NCBI RefSeq assembly: GCF_021018895.1
Contig: NC_079377.1
Coordinates: 248,001-312,000 of the forward strand
Origin: Seriola aureovittata
Taxonomy: Eukaryota; Chordata; Actinopteri; Carangiformes; Carangidae
Length of the DNA: 64,000 bases
Reading direction: 5' to 3'
The notes under the pieces were generated by a model that did no database searches, was not told the DNA's origin, and worked only from the letters and a program-made list of their open reading frames with translations. Made by a program: the position numbers and the translations under genes. Positions 11,300 to 21,771 of this stretch are shown here, piece by piece (the first letter of the stretch is position 1; the number at the start of each line of letters is the position of its first letter).

Positions 11300-12026
11300 T
11301 ATATATCTGTATGTATCTGTATATATGTATCTTTATCTGTATGTATCTTTATGTATCTATATGTATCTCTGTATTTGTACATCTGTATATTTATTCACCT
11401 TAGTCTGACTCTCTGTCTGTCCTGGATAACCTGTTCATGTGGAGGAGGAAAACCATGAATGAAGTGATTAATATGTTGTGAGATGAAAGAGTAAAATGTA
11501 AAGAACATGATTACACTTTCCTAATAAAGTGCTCAGTGAGTGTATGTGACTGTCCTAAATCTCATCTGGATACGAGACACTTGAAATGATTGACAGTTGT
11601 GAATGTGGCTTTAGTCAGACTAAAGCCTGATCAAATTAAACTGAACAACTACTGTGGATGTTGTCCCTTCACTTCCATTTAAAACAGGAACATTTACAGT
11701 GACCAGTGACTCTGTCAATGAACATGGTGACATGACAACAGTGTTTTAACACAGACACAAAGTATTATTCCTGCTGCTATTCACTGACATGTTGTGAACT
11801 AATAAAGACACAACACATATCATAACAGCCGGAGTACATGAGCTTCACTTCACCGAACACTGTGTACATGTGCACACTCTTATCATATGATAAAATTAGC
11901 CTCATCTGATTAGCAGTTAGCATGGCCCAGCTGAATCCCTGTTGATGCTGTGAAAACCTCAGACTTCTCCTCAGTGTAACAGTAACCTCATAACTATTCT
12001 CACTGAACTGATGTGTCAAGAAAACA

Positions 12027-12028
<2 letters not shown>

Positions 12029-12067
<39 letters not shown>
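12029..12067. repeat. (AT)n microsatellite, unit 2
   Basis: Counterpart of the AT run at 7117-7168, shorter by about 12 bases. Confidence 0.95.
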
Positions 12068-12071
<4 letters not shown>

Positions 12072-12273
12072 ACATAATATCTCAAACATTTGTCATATAT
12101 CTAAGTTTTTCCATAAAGACCTATGTGTTAAACTATGTGCAGCAGTGACTGTGATAAAGTGAACTCCTCGTTCTGCCTCCTGGAGGAGGAACAATGTGGG
12201 CATATGTGTGGCCTGATTAACATGTAACTGGAGCTGTGACATCATTCAGCCTGAAGCAGCAGGTGTGAGGAGA

Positions 12274-13913
12274 ATGGAACAGTCTCTGTCCGTGCTCATA
12301 GTTCTGGTCCTGGTGTGGTCCTGCAGAGGCTGGGAGGCTCCAGACTTCTGTCATCAGCAACAATGTCCTCAGTACCAGGTGGTTGGTTCACATCAGGTAT
12401 GTTTCAGAGCCATCCGCACTCTGGTCAGTGATCTGCTCTTTTTCTATGTGGAGAGACAACTCTGTGGTTCTGCTTTGTACAGGGTTTTGAGGAGCGTCTG
12501 TATGTTGCCACTGACTGGATCACCACCAAGGTAGACAGCCCTGAGGACAGTGACGTGATGGCTGCTTACTCCAGACTGAAACATTTCTGCCAGAGACAGA
12601 AGGAAGCCGGTACGTCAGGGTCCAGAACCAGTTTCACTTTGCAGTGGTTTGGTGATGCTAATAGGTAATGTGAACATATAACTCATGTTAAGTAAGTAAA
12701 ACTGGGATAATAACACTGTTCTTGTCCCTGTGTCTCCAACTGAAGCAAATCAATCAAGACTTGATTAAATGGAGAGATACAGAAAATTATTAATTAACAA
12801 TCCACACAAATAAAGAACTGTTGTAGTACACCAATTTACACACAAATAGGTGTGAGAAGCTCAAAACTACACTTTATTTCAGTGACAGGTAGTATTACAG
12901 TTGTGTTGTGTCAGAGAAATCTCTGAATTAGTTCAACTTTTACTTCTAAGAAATGTGCTGAAAGTTCTTCCGGTTTAGAAGTTTAAAGCTTTGAATTCAT
13001 CGAATCTTTAAAAAGGTTTTGTCCCCAGGAAATCTGAAAAACATAAAGTATAGTCTGACTTCAATTCAAAGAAATCTTTGAATGTGCACAACTTTTTAGA
13101 AACTCTTTTATTTCTTACAGGTTTTGTAACAGTTGCAAGACAAACTACTGTGTGGTTCTCTGAAAACGTCTTTAGTCTTCTTTTAGTGTTGTATAGTTGT
13201 GTACAGCTCCTCAGCACTGTGTTGTTTCATGTTGGTCTCTCTCAGGTAATGAGATCCCCACTAACACCTGGCCGGCACTGATCACTGTCTCAGAGGGTGA
13301 GAACGGTCCTGATCTGTCAATGTCCTGGTTTGTTCCGCCGGGTACGACAAAGCCTGAAAACACTGATCCATCAGTCACAGTGCAGAGTAGACCTGAGGCC
13401 ACCGTCTACGTCAGGTGACCAGTGGCTTTGATTATCTCTCAGATCAATGTCTCTATGTTTTTGATAAAATCTACCCATTAAGAAAATGCATAAGTGAGGT
13501 GAGGTGAGGTGGGGGTGGGGGAGTCAGCCCCAGGAGGGGGATTACAGATTGTATGAAACTAACCAGCCACCAGCCACTGGTTAGACATATCTACCAGAAT
13601 GTCCTGTAACATCAGAGACATAGAGACAGAGGGAGTGGACACACCAGCTCAGATCTCTCAGTGAATAATGGTTTTGATTTTCATCTGACACTAACTGTCG
13701 TTCTACTGTTATTATGTCATTGTTTCCTTGTCATATTAAAGGATATTTGCAGGAACTCCAAGTATCAGCAGCGGTGAAACCAACGCGAAGATGCTCCAAG
13801 AAGCTTTGGACAAAGCTGGGAAAACCTTTGATCCCCACACTTACACTGGAGCTGGCTATGACTCCTATTTATCTATTACTCACCACAATGAGATCTGGAT
13901 CTACCCTGCCTGA
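12274..13913 (+). CDS. Secreted SOUL / heme-binding protein 2-like, copy 2
   Basis: Exons 12274-12396, 12483-12609, 13246-13414 and 13742-13913 mirror copy 1 at a constant offset of 4899 and encode the same 196-residue secreted SOUL protein. By eye the only coding difference is the last full codon of exon 2 (GCA in copy 1 at 7707-7709, GCC here at 12606-12608), which is synonymous but alters base -2 of the 5' splice site (AG|GT to CG|GT). Introns and the upstream 900 bases are also nearly identical, so the duplicate carries its own proximal promoter. Intact splice sites suggest a functional gene. Very recent duplication, or gene conversion between the copies, would both fit. Confidence 0.85.
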
Positions 13914-14644
13914 CGACAGCACACATCACCACCTGAACCAGTTCATCATATGATCACTGTTTTTTTCTGTATCCTCTGAAGCAAGTTCCACTGTTTTATT
14001 AGAAAGTTTGAATTAGTTCAACTTTTACTTCTAAGAAATGTGAGAAGTTCTACATGTGTAGATATGTGAAGCTTTGTATTCAACAAATCTTTAAAATGAA
14101 AAATAAGCTTGAATTTCTATAAAATCTCACTTTAAGAAGAGTGTGTCACTGTGTTTTCTCTGAATCCTGTTTTATTAAAAAGTTAAATGTAGCTGGCAAA
14201 CTCTGTATTCTACGACAGTGTTGATGAAATGAAGGCTGGGACATCACTGTCACTGATGTGTGGCCAGCAGTCAGACATGGTTTGATTCCACTGTTGTGTG
14301 ATAGAAACCGGTTGCAGGAATGTTGTGGTTTTTACCAGCAGACACTTTTTACTTTGGTGATGATTCATGTCTCACAGAAATGCCACGACTGTTTTCTTGA
14401 CTGGTTAGACTGGTTTGTGCAAAAGAATTCAGCAATCTCACAGCGAGCATGTTTCAGCTGTTCTGTTTACCTAGCTACGACTATGCACCTGATACATGGC
14501 TGTATTGCTGTACAGCTGCCACACTGTCATTATTGGTGTCCTAACACAGTATTTCAGAGGGAAGTTCATCTCAGAAATCTTATTTGTGAATTTTTATTTC
14601 AGTTACTGGATCTTATTGTGAGAGTATAAAGTTATAGACATATA

Positions 14645-15021
14645 TGTCATGGTTTGCTATGGCAGACACTTTTTGTTAGTTTTGTTTTGGAGTTTTTGCA
14701 CTTCCCGTTTTATTTTGTAATTGGTTTCCTTGTGTATCTCAGTGTTTTTGCTTCCTGTCTTGGGCCTGTGTCTGTGGTGATTGTCTGCCCCGCCCTAATG
14801 TGTTTACCTGTGTTCAATTACCCTTGCCCCCCTTGTCTATATAGTCCTTGTGCTTCCCTTTGTCTGTGTCGGTTCGTCTGTTTAGTTCTGGGTTTGTTCA
14901 CGTCCTGTTGTTCTCTGGGTATGTCCTCGATCTGTTCATGTCTGTGGTTAATAAACCTGTCTGCACTGTTCCCCAAGTTTTGGCTGCATTTGGGTCCTAC
15001 TTACCCCTCAAACTTGTGACA
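14645..15021 (+). mobile_element. LTR (377 bp) of a retroelement
   Basis: Begins TGTCATGG and ends TTGTGACA, giving the TG…CA and short inverted ends expected of an LTR. Inside are a TATA box (CTATATAG about 14838-14845) and a polyadenylation signal (AATAAA about 14950-14955), followed by GCTGCATTTGGGTCC. The last ~70 bases recur, diverged, at 16513-16584 after the proline-rich ORF. Inserted in the 3' flank of SOUL copy 2. Confidence 0.7.
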
Positions 15022-15038
15022 GAACGAACCGACCAGAA

Positions 15039-16502
15039 ATGTACCCAGCAATCTACGCCAGCCTCATGGCCTTTCTGAGGGTGCATCCATCCTGTCAGCA
15101 AGTGCCCTCGTCGGGCATCAGGTCTCTGTTCACACTGGCTGACTCCTTCTCAGACTCTGATCTGGAGGACTCTGACCTGGAGGACCCTGACGAGTCCCCT
15201 TTCAGTGGAACTCGCCTTGCTATTTTCAGGGGATCTCGTGGAGGCCATAGTAGGCGAGATAATCATGGCTCCCGTTGCCATGGGGAGACTCGGCCTCGGC
15301 ACCAGCCCCAGGTTCCTCGCTTCCGGCCCAGGCCAAAGTCCAAGGTCCCCCGCTTCCAGCCCAAGCCCCAGCTAACCCAGTGTCCAGAGCCTCTACTCCC
15401 CTGTGGGCAGGAGCCTTCGCCTACTACCCTGGCTGACGCATCAGCTGTTCCAGCGTTGGGGGTTCCAGTTGGCGTTTCGTCGGCTCCTGCCCCACTTCCC
15501 GGGTCGACCATCCCGGCCTTTGCATCAGCTGTCTCAGCGTCGGGGGTCCCGGTCGATTCCTCCATGGTTCCTGAATTGAGTGGGCTGGACAAAGTCTCCC
15601 CTGCTCCTCGTGTCCAGTCGGCGGTCCAGCTGACTCCTACCTCTGGTTCCCGGTCAGTGGTCCCGCCGATCCCTGCTCCTCGTTCCCTATCGTCGGTCCG
15701 GCCGAATCCTGTCCTGTCGGCGGTCCAGCTGGCTCCAGGTTCTTGTTCCCTGCCGGCAGTCCGGCCAAATCCTGTCCCTCCTGTGGTGTCGGCGGCCGTT
15801 GCTCCGTGTTCTCCAGCGGCATCGACGATTGTTCCTGTCCCTCCTGTGGTGTCGGCGGCCGCTGCTCCGTGTTCCCCGGCGGCGTCGATGACTGTTCCCG
15901 TCTTTCCTGTGGTGTCTACGGCCGCTGCTCCATGTTCCCCAGCGGCGTCGATGACTGTTCCCATTTTTCCTGTGGTGTCTACGGCCGCTGCTTCATGCTC
16001 TCCAGCGGCGTCGACGATGGCTACTGGTGTGACGTCACCACCTCTCCTAGTTCCTGATGTGACGTCACCGCCTCTCCTGGTTCCTGATGTGACGTCACCT
16101 CCACTCGTGGTTCCTGCCGGGGCGCCGCCTCCGGTGGTCCCTGACTCTGTGCCGCCTCCGGTGGGCCTTGACTCTGTGCCGCCTCCAGGGTTCCCTGACT
16201 TTGTGCCACCTCCGGTGGTCCCTGACTCTGTGCCGCCTCCTGTGGTCCGGCCGATCTATGTTCCTCGTGTCCTGACGGTGGTCCAGCTGACTACTGCCCC
16301 TAGTACCAGGTCGGATCCTGCTTGCCCTCCAGAGGGGCGTCGCCGTACTCCTGTTCGCCCTCCAGAGGGGCGACGCCATCATCCGGAGAGACCTCCGGAG
16401 AGACCCCGTCTTCGCCACCGTCCTCCTGCTCGCCCTCCAGAGGGGCGACGCCATCCTCCGGCTCGACCTCCCGAGAAACCCCGTCTTGTGCCTGTTTTTT
16501 GA
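15039..16502 (+). CDS. Proline-rich ORF inside an LTR element (487 aa)
   Basis: The frame starts 18 bases after the LTR and stays open for 487 codons. It opens MYPAIYASLMAFLRVHP, then an acidic SDSDLEDSDLEDPDES patch. Four imperfect copies of a PVVSAAAAPCSPAAS-type unit (about 15778-16015), three of VTSPPLLVPD, a run of PPPVVPDSV-type units and a basic tail of PPEGRRH-type repeats follow. No protease, reverse transcriptase, integrase or zinc knuckle is present, so this looks like the single product of a non-autonomous LTR element, or a gag-like remnant. GC content is far above its surroundings. An ATTAAA lies about 16516-16521. Whether it is translated is unknown; the tandem repeats would keep a frame open in several phases. 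Confidence 0.5.
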   Translation: MYPAIYASLMAFLRVHPSCQQVPSSGIRSLFTLADSFSDSDLEDSDLEDPDESPFSGTRLAIFRGSRGGHSRRDNHGSRCHGETRPRHQPQVPRFRPRPKSKVPRFQPKPQLTQCPEPLLPCGQEPSPTTLADASAVPALGVPVGVSSAPAPLPGSTIPAFASAVSASGVPVDSSMVPELSGLDKVSPAPRVQSAVQLTPTSGSRSVVPPIPAPRSLSSVRPNPVLSAVQLAPGSCSLPAVRPNPVPPVVSAAVAPCSPAASTIVPVPPVVSAAAAPCSPAASMTVPVFPVVSTAAAPCSPAASMTVPIFPVVSTAAASCSPAASTMATGVTSPPLLVPDVTSPPLLVPDVTSPPLVVPAGAPPPVVPDSVPPPVGLDSVPPPGFPDFVPPPVVPDSVPPPVVRPIYVPRVLTVVQLTTAPSTRSDPACPPEGRRRTPVRPPEGRRHHPERPPERPRLRHRPPARPPEGRRHPPARPPEKPRLVPVF

Positions 16503-16512
16503 AGTTCTTTTT

Positions 16513-16584
16513 GTTAATTAAACATTCTGCACCCCATCCCCCTGTGTTGGCTGCATTTGGGTCCTACCTACCACTAAACCCGTG
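16513..16584 (+). mobile_element. Truncated 3' LTR (R-U5-like part only)
   Basis: TTAATTAAAC… to CCCGTGAAA matches the end of the LTR at 14645-15021 (shared TTGGCTGCATTTGGGTCCTAC). The U3-equivalent ~300 bases are absent, so the element is structurally incomplete. It abuts the inverted R2-type fragment that starts at 16585. Confidence 0.65.
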
Positions 16585-17272
16585 AAACCCTAAGCTTAAC
16601 ATCCTAAGTCCTATAACTATTAATTTAGCTGTACAGACTAATGAGCAGTGATGACTAACATGTCTTTGGAGTCATCAGGTGGGAACCTCCTTTCACCAGT
16701 GTTTCGTCTAGTTGGTCCCACGACACCTCCAGGAGGCTAGACAGTGATCACTGGCGTCCCAGAGTCACTCCCCTAATGCCAGCCATCACTGCTCCTCACA
16801 CCACAACTATTTTCTCCTTTATCTTGCCTATGCTACCACAAACAACACTATCATCAACTAGGACAAAACACACTAACAGATTCAGCAAACAAAAACTCCC
16901 CTAAACAGTTCTGTTCTGTAGGACTAGATGTTTTTTTTCCAGAAAGTGGCTGCCAGTTTGAATGAGGGAGGTAGAGTCAGGGAGAGATGCCTTGTTAGGC
17001 TAAACACTCCCCCGCCGGATTAGGCTGTGCTCTACCTCCCCCTAATCCCCCACTCTCCAAGACAATACAACTCACCATACAACTCACCTAAAACAAACAA
17101 CCTCACCTAAACAGTCAAAGACACACTACAAACCAATTCAAAGCAATACAAACAAACAATACAGGCCAACTCAACTGGAATAACTGCATGGTCTCAAAGA
17201 CCATGCGGTTAGTCTTGGTCATTGAGACCATGCCGTTAGTCCAGGTGAGTTGGCCTGTATTGTTTGTTTGTG
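16585..17272 (-). mobile_element. 5'-truncated, inverted 3' UTR copy of the R2-type element, with foldback
   Basis: The minus strand matches 4690-5273 of the element at 1231-5273 over about 600 bases. At its far end the sequence turns back on itself: 17149-17198 and 17222-17271 are near-perfect inverted copies of element positions about 4700-4755, joined by a 23-base spacer. The short plus-orientation arm is consistent with a twin-priming or foldback event at the 5' end of reverse transcription. No coding sequence remains. Confidence 0.8.
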
Positions 17273-18451
17273 TCAACATGAGTCATTTATTTAGTTTAGG
17301 TTTAAACTTAACTTTTTGTGTGGACAACAGGAGGGAGCAGCTTTTGTTTCTTTTTTTTGCCGCAAAGGACCTTTATGTTTATTAGAAAATTGAATACAAA
17401 AAACCTTTCCAGATGAAAAAATATAGATTGTAGTGCCAGGCTCAATTGGCATCTGATGTCGGATATTTAACACTAGATGGTGCTGTAGACCTGACTGAAA
17501 AAGACTGACTGTAATTTACAGATCTGCTGTAAATTTAAAAATTCACACATGTCCTCAGCTCAGATAATAAAGACTTTATCTTGTTTGACTGTGTGGTTAA
17601 AGCCATGTTAAACAGTTCAGGTTGGCCCCTCCATCTTCCTGACTGAACAAAGATTTCTCTCACAAAAATGTGACGACTGTCTTCTTCAAAGGTTAGACTG
17701 GTTTGTGCAAAAGCATTCAGCAGTCTCACAGCGAGCATGTTTCAGCTGTAAGCCATCATACAGATACATACAGATACAGACATAACGATACAGATACAGA
17801 CAGATACATATGCACACAGATACAGACACTGTGGTACATACAGACACAGGTACAGATAAAGATACATACTGATGCAGACACAGATACATGCAGATACAGA
17901 TATACATATACATAGACAAACATACAGATACATATACATACATATACATACAGATACAGACTTACAGATACACAGAGATACATGCAGAAACATACATATA
18001 CATAGAAATACAGATTCATAGAAATACACTACTCCCAAAAAATTAAAAAAACACTTGAATCACACATTGGATCTTGATTAAATAATTGCTGAGTTGAAAA
18101 TCTTTACTGATGTACATTGTATAATTTGTTGAGAACAAAATGATGCAACAAAGGTCAATGGAAACCAAAATCCTCAACCCATTGAGGGCTGGATTCGCAA
18201 TCATAAGGAGCCCCTAAGGGGACATGGGGACAGGACAGGATGCAGTGGTTTCTATTTCCGTGAACTTGGCGCGTTTGTCTCTACGGTTTTCAGGAGCTTG
18301 GCATAATTGCCCATGCGCGACATCCACCTCTAGATTCCAATGGGCAGCGGCACAGTGGACCATCAGCTCCTTGGAGAAAGTAGGTAAAGTGTATATCTTG
18401 TCAAAACTTTGTAGTCAATCTCTTCCAAAGTGATTACTGATGCATTTAAAT
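17273..18451 (+). repeat. Unit 2 continuation: repeats, no gene
   Basis: Matches about 9868-11230 of unit 1, with ~220 bases missing near 17505. Contains the CATACAGATA array (17757-18025) and the DNA-transposon-like segment (18026-18440). No coding sequence. Confidence 0.8.
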
Positions 18452-19615
18452 AGGGGAGGGTCATGTTTTTTGACTTCTCTAGTGCTTCCAACACGATCCT
18501 ACCACCACTGCTCAGAGTGAAGTTGGAAAGTGTGGGAGTGGACCATTACCTGGCTGCATGGATGATAGACTACCTCACCAACAGACCACAGTACGTGAGG
18601 CTTCGTCACAGTGTGTCTGATGTGGTGCTCTGCAGTACAGGTGCCCCCCAGGGTACAGTGCTCTCCCCTTTTCTCTTCACCCTGTACACCTCGGACTTCA
18701 CACACAACACCACACACTGCCACGTCCAGAAGTTCTCTGACGACACAACCATTGTTGGGTGTGTTTCGGAGGGAAATGAACTGGAATACAGGACAGTCAT
18801 CAGGGACTTTGTCAGCTGGTGCAAGATCAACCAGCTTCAGTTTAATGCCAGCAAAACAAAGGAGATGATTGTGAACCCCAGGCGGAACACATCCCACTTC
18901 ACACCAGTGAACATCCAGGGATTGGACATCGAGGTGGTGGAGAACTACAAGTTCCTGGGGGTTCACCTAAACAACAAACTGGACTGGTCCACCAACACCC
19001 ACGCTCTCTACAAGAAGGGTCAGAGTCGCCTTCACCTGCTGAGGAGACTGAGGTCCTCCTGTGTGGGGCTCTCCTCAGGACCTTCTAAGACTCTGTGGTG
19101 GCCTCAGCCATCTACTTCCTGTGGTCTGCTGGAGAGGGGGCAGCACTGACAGGGATAGACAGAGGCTCAACAAACTGATCCGGAAAGCGAGCTCTGTCCT
19201 GGGCTGCCCCCTAGACTCCATTGAGGAAGTAGGTGACAGGAGGATGTTAGCTAAGCTGACATCCATCATGAACAATACCTCTCACCCTCTGCATGACACT
19301 GTAGGGTCTCTGAGTAGCTTCTTTAGCAGCAGACTTTTACATCCTCGCTGTAAGAAGGAGAGGTTCTGCAGGTCCTTCATTCCAGCAGCTGTCAGACTCC
19401 ACAACTCCTGCTCTTCCTGACCATTTGCAAACTTGCACTTTTTCATGTACATATCGTGTGTATTGTGTATATTGTATTTATTAGTGTATATTTGGTGTAT
19501 TTTTGATGCATATTTCCATAGATGTTTATTCTATACATGTTTATTTTTCTGCTGTGGTAAATGAATTTCCCAGTTGTGGGATTAATAAAGTTAATCTAAT
19601 CTAATCTAATCTATC
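18452..19615 (+). mobile_element. 5'-truncated Rex1/L2-like LINE, frameshifted
   Basis: Two overlapping frames (18463-19149, then 19061-19420 in a different phase) encode the C-terminal half of a LINE reverse transcriptase. They show FDFSSASNT (motif A), STGAPQGTVLSPFLFTLYT, FSDDTTIVGCV (FxDD active site) and KFLGVHLNNKLDW, then RLNKLIRKASSVLG after the shift. The upstream part of the ORF is missing and a -1/+1 shift near 19080-19140 breaks it, so it is a dead copy. The 3' tail ends TTAATAAAGTTAATC followed by (TAATC)n, typical of fish Rex1/L2 tails. Inserted into duplication unit 2. A second tail copy is at 36302-36784. Confidence 0.8.
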
Positions 19616-19800
19616 TGTATGTAACTGTATATATGTATCTTTATCTGTATGTATCTTTATGTATCTATATGTATCTGTGTATTTGTATATCTGTATATTT
19701 ATTTGTCTGTATCTGTATATCTGTATGTATCTTTATCTGTATGTGTATATGTATGTGTCTGTGTATATGTATTTATATGTATCTGTATCTGTATGTATCT
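19616..19800. repeat. Degenerate (GTATCTGTAT)n array
   Basis: Same motif as at 11300-11393; its first part is the end of duplication unit 2. Confidence 0.85.
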
Positions 19801-19828
19801 AGATAGATAGATAGATAGATAGATAGAT
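19801..19828. repeat. (GATA)n microsatellite
   Basis: Seven GATA units, followed by ACTTTATTTATCCCC, the reversed 3' tail of a LINE. Confidence 0.9.
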
Positions 19829-20110
19829 ACTTTATTTATCCCCTAGGTGAAATTTGTCATCCGCCAGGTGGTTGGTATTTACATTGCATGCATCTCAACA
19901 ACAGTCTTGTGTGTTTCAAGACTCCTGCCAAGCACATACACAGCTTTTTTGACCAGTTTGTCCAGTCTCCTTGTGTTCACGCCTGAGATATTGCTGCCCT
20001 AGCAGACTGCATATACAGAATAAAAAAGAACACTGGCTGATAAAACATGTGTAGCATTTCAGTGCAGATGTCAACAGACCTGAGTCTTCTAAGGAAAAAG
20101 AGGTGTGGCC
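19829..20110 (-). mobile_element. Degenerate Rex1/L2-like LINE 3' end
   Basis: On the minus strand, broken frames give FLRRLRSVDICTEML and RRLDKLVKKAVYVLGRSLE, the region before a LINE 3' tail; the reverse of TTTATTTATCCCCTAGGTGAAATTT is the tail itself. Several stops and shifts; non-functional. It is more decayed than the copy at 18452. Confidence 0.6.
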
Positions 20111-21190
20111 TTTGATTGGTGGAAAAATATCAAATGTTAAAAGCCGTTGTAAAGCTAAGTTAGACTTTTTCCTTTGGAAAGGTAAGCTATATTTTACTCT
20201 GCAGTAGCTATATATCCATTTAGCTACTGCAGAGTAAAATTTGTTAGCCAAGTAGGTTTGTTGTTTTTTTTTACCTTGCTAGCTAATTTTAGTTTACAAC
20301 TGCCTGTACACTAATTGTTTGTGTTGCCGCAGCTTGGTTTGCTGTGTAACAATAGCAGAGAAATTTGTTGATAGCTCGGTTGCTGGTAGGTAACTCAGTA
20401 ACTTCAGCTAATACAACCCACAAGGCTAACGGTTATTACTGCTTGGACAGTCGTCAGTTGTGGCAGATTTCTGCTTGGTTTGCTGTGTAACAATAGTGGA
20501 GAAGCTTGTTGTTAGCTCTTAAGTAATGCTAACTAACTTTACAGCCAAGTGAATGACAGAGAAATGATGCATTAGATAATAATGTTCATCTGTTCTTTCA
20601 TAACTTAGTTATTAGAGAGACTACTCCATATGAACACCGTCCAAGATCGATGGAAAGCGACCCCTGCCCCCACCATTGTTGTTGAGCATTTCCAGGAGTT
20701 CATCTGTAAGGTAACAATAGCAGGATAGTTAGTTTCGCATAGGTGGTCGCTTTATAGATAATTTCACATCTACAACTATGTACTCATTTATTATATTGAT
20801 GAACAATTGCAGATCACAATAAGTGTGAATATTTATTGAAATTATATTTATTTAATAACATCCAAAGTGTCACTATCCACAACTTTAGTTTGCCACGACT
20901 AACTAGACCTTTAATAATATTATATTTAAAATATTCCTAAGTGTATTATTTTTATGAAGCTCTTTCCTCCAAATCTATAGCCGCTTTATTCTGATTGTGT
21001 GATTCATTGATGTCATGAGTGGTACATTGTGACCACTACCTTCAAGTGTTCATAACATGTGATATCCGTAGTCTGACACATGAGTTCAACAGCCTCCATA
21101 ACGCAACGTAATAACGTCAACCTTGCTGTTTCTGTATCACAAAACAAACCAAGCTGAGAATGGGGTGAATGTAAAAAAAAAAAAAAAAAA

Positions 21191-21235
<45 letters not shown>

Positions 21236-21770
21236 ATATATATATATGTATTCTATACATGTTAAAATGTTACAATATACACAATTAAATAATTATTTTT
21301 TTAAAATAAATACAACAGTGTAAATGCAGGTGTAAAGTGTTACTTAGGCCTAAACCCTACTTGGGCAAAAGACTACATATTGGCCGTGAGGATCTTCAAA
21401 ACACAATCTTCAGGACAAAGTAACTGGGGATCACAATCCTGCTGCAACCCCCTGCTGCAAAACCCCTTCTTGAAGAATGTACACATCTATGTAAGGCAGC
21501 ATGGATATGCATCTCTGCATCTATTGGCATCTCCAAGCACTTCTGACAAACACACCAATGTGGCTGTCCAGGGAAAGGATGGTCTGGACCTGAGGCCTGC
21601 CTAGTGTTGTGACACATGTGTAAAGAAGATCCAGCGAGGGTTCCTGTTGAGGCAGAACAGAATTGTTTCCAACAGCTCCTTCCAACTAAGTGCTTTCTGA
21701 AAGGACAGTTATGAAATATTAATACATAGTCATATTAAGCTTTGCTGTGGCCAAATTACATTACATGATG
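20111..21770. other. Non-coding AT-rich stretch; hairpin, short direct repeat, AT run
   Basis: No gene recognised. Contains the inverted repeat at 20191-20240, a ~50-base direct repeat (about 20333-20385 and 20473-20520, starting GCTTGGTTTGCTGTGTAACA) and an A-run plus (AT)n at about 21173-21247. Confidence 0.5.
20191..20240. repeat. Perfect 20-bp inverted repeat (hairpin)
   Basis: Arms 20191-20210 and 20221-20240 (ATTTTACTCTGCAGTAGCTA) are exact reverse complements with a 10-base loop. Confidence 0.9.
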
Positions 21771-21771
21771 A

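Larger units (their letters stand above)
6483..11393 (+). repeat. Tandem duplication unit 1 (about 4.9 kb, with SOUL gene)
   Basis: The sequence starting TTCACCTTAGTCTGACTC is repeated from 11394. The coding parts are offset by exactly 4899 bases; before the AT tract the offset is about 4911 because the AT runs differ in length. The unit holds the gene at 7375-9014, its 3' flank, a CATACAGATA-type array (10560-10815), a DNA-transposon-like segment (10817-11219), half of a Tc1-like MITE (11220-11299) and a GTATCTGTAT array that ends at the unit boundary. Confidence 0.9.
9015..11393. other. 3' flank of SOUL copy 1: repeats, no gene
   Basis: No supported coding sequence. A phrase containing GGTTAGACTGGTTTGTGC AAAAG and TCACAGCGAGCATGTTTCAG occurs at about 9482-9558 and again at 10471-10550, so the flank itself holds an older internal duplication. 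Both versions recur in unit 2 (about 14381 and 17668). The remainder is microsatellite and transposon remnants. Confidence 0.6.
11394..19700 (+). repeat. Tandem duplication unit 2, interrupted by insertions
   Basis: Unit 2 matches unit 1 in three pieces: 11394-14644 (gene and flank), 17273-18451 (equivalent of about 9868-11230, with an internal deletion near 17505) and 19616 to about 19700 (GTATCTGTAT array equivalent of 11300-11390). Between the pieces lie a composite insertion (14645-17272) and a LINE (18452-19615). About 118 bases equivalent to 9750-9867 are missing at the first insertion. Confidence 0.85.

Noticed and set aside
15263..15964. 233-codon antisense frame opposite the proline-rich ORF
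   Set aside because: Shadow of the codon-periodic repeats in the plus-strand frame; the plus frame begins right after an LTR and is longer.
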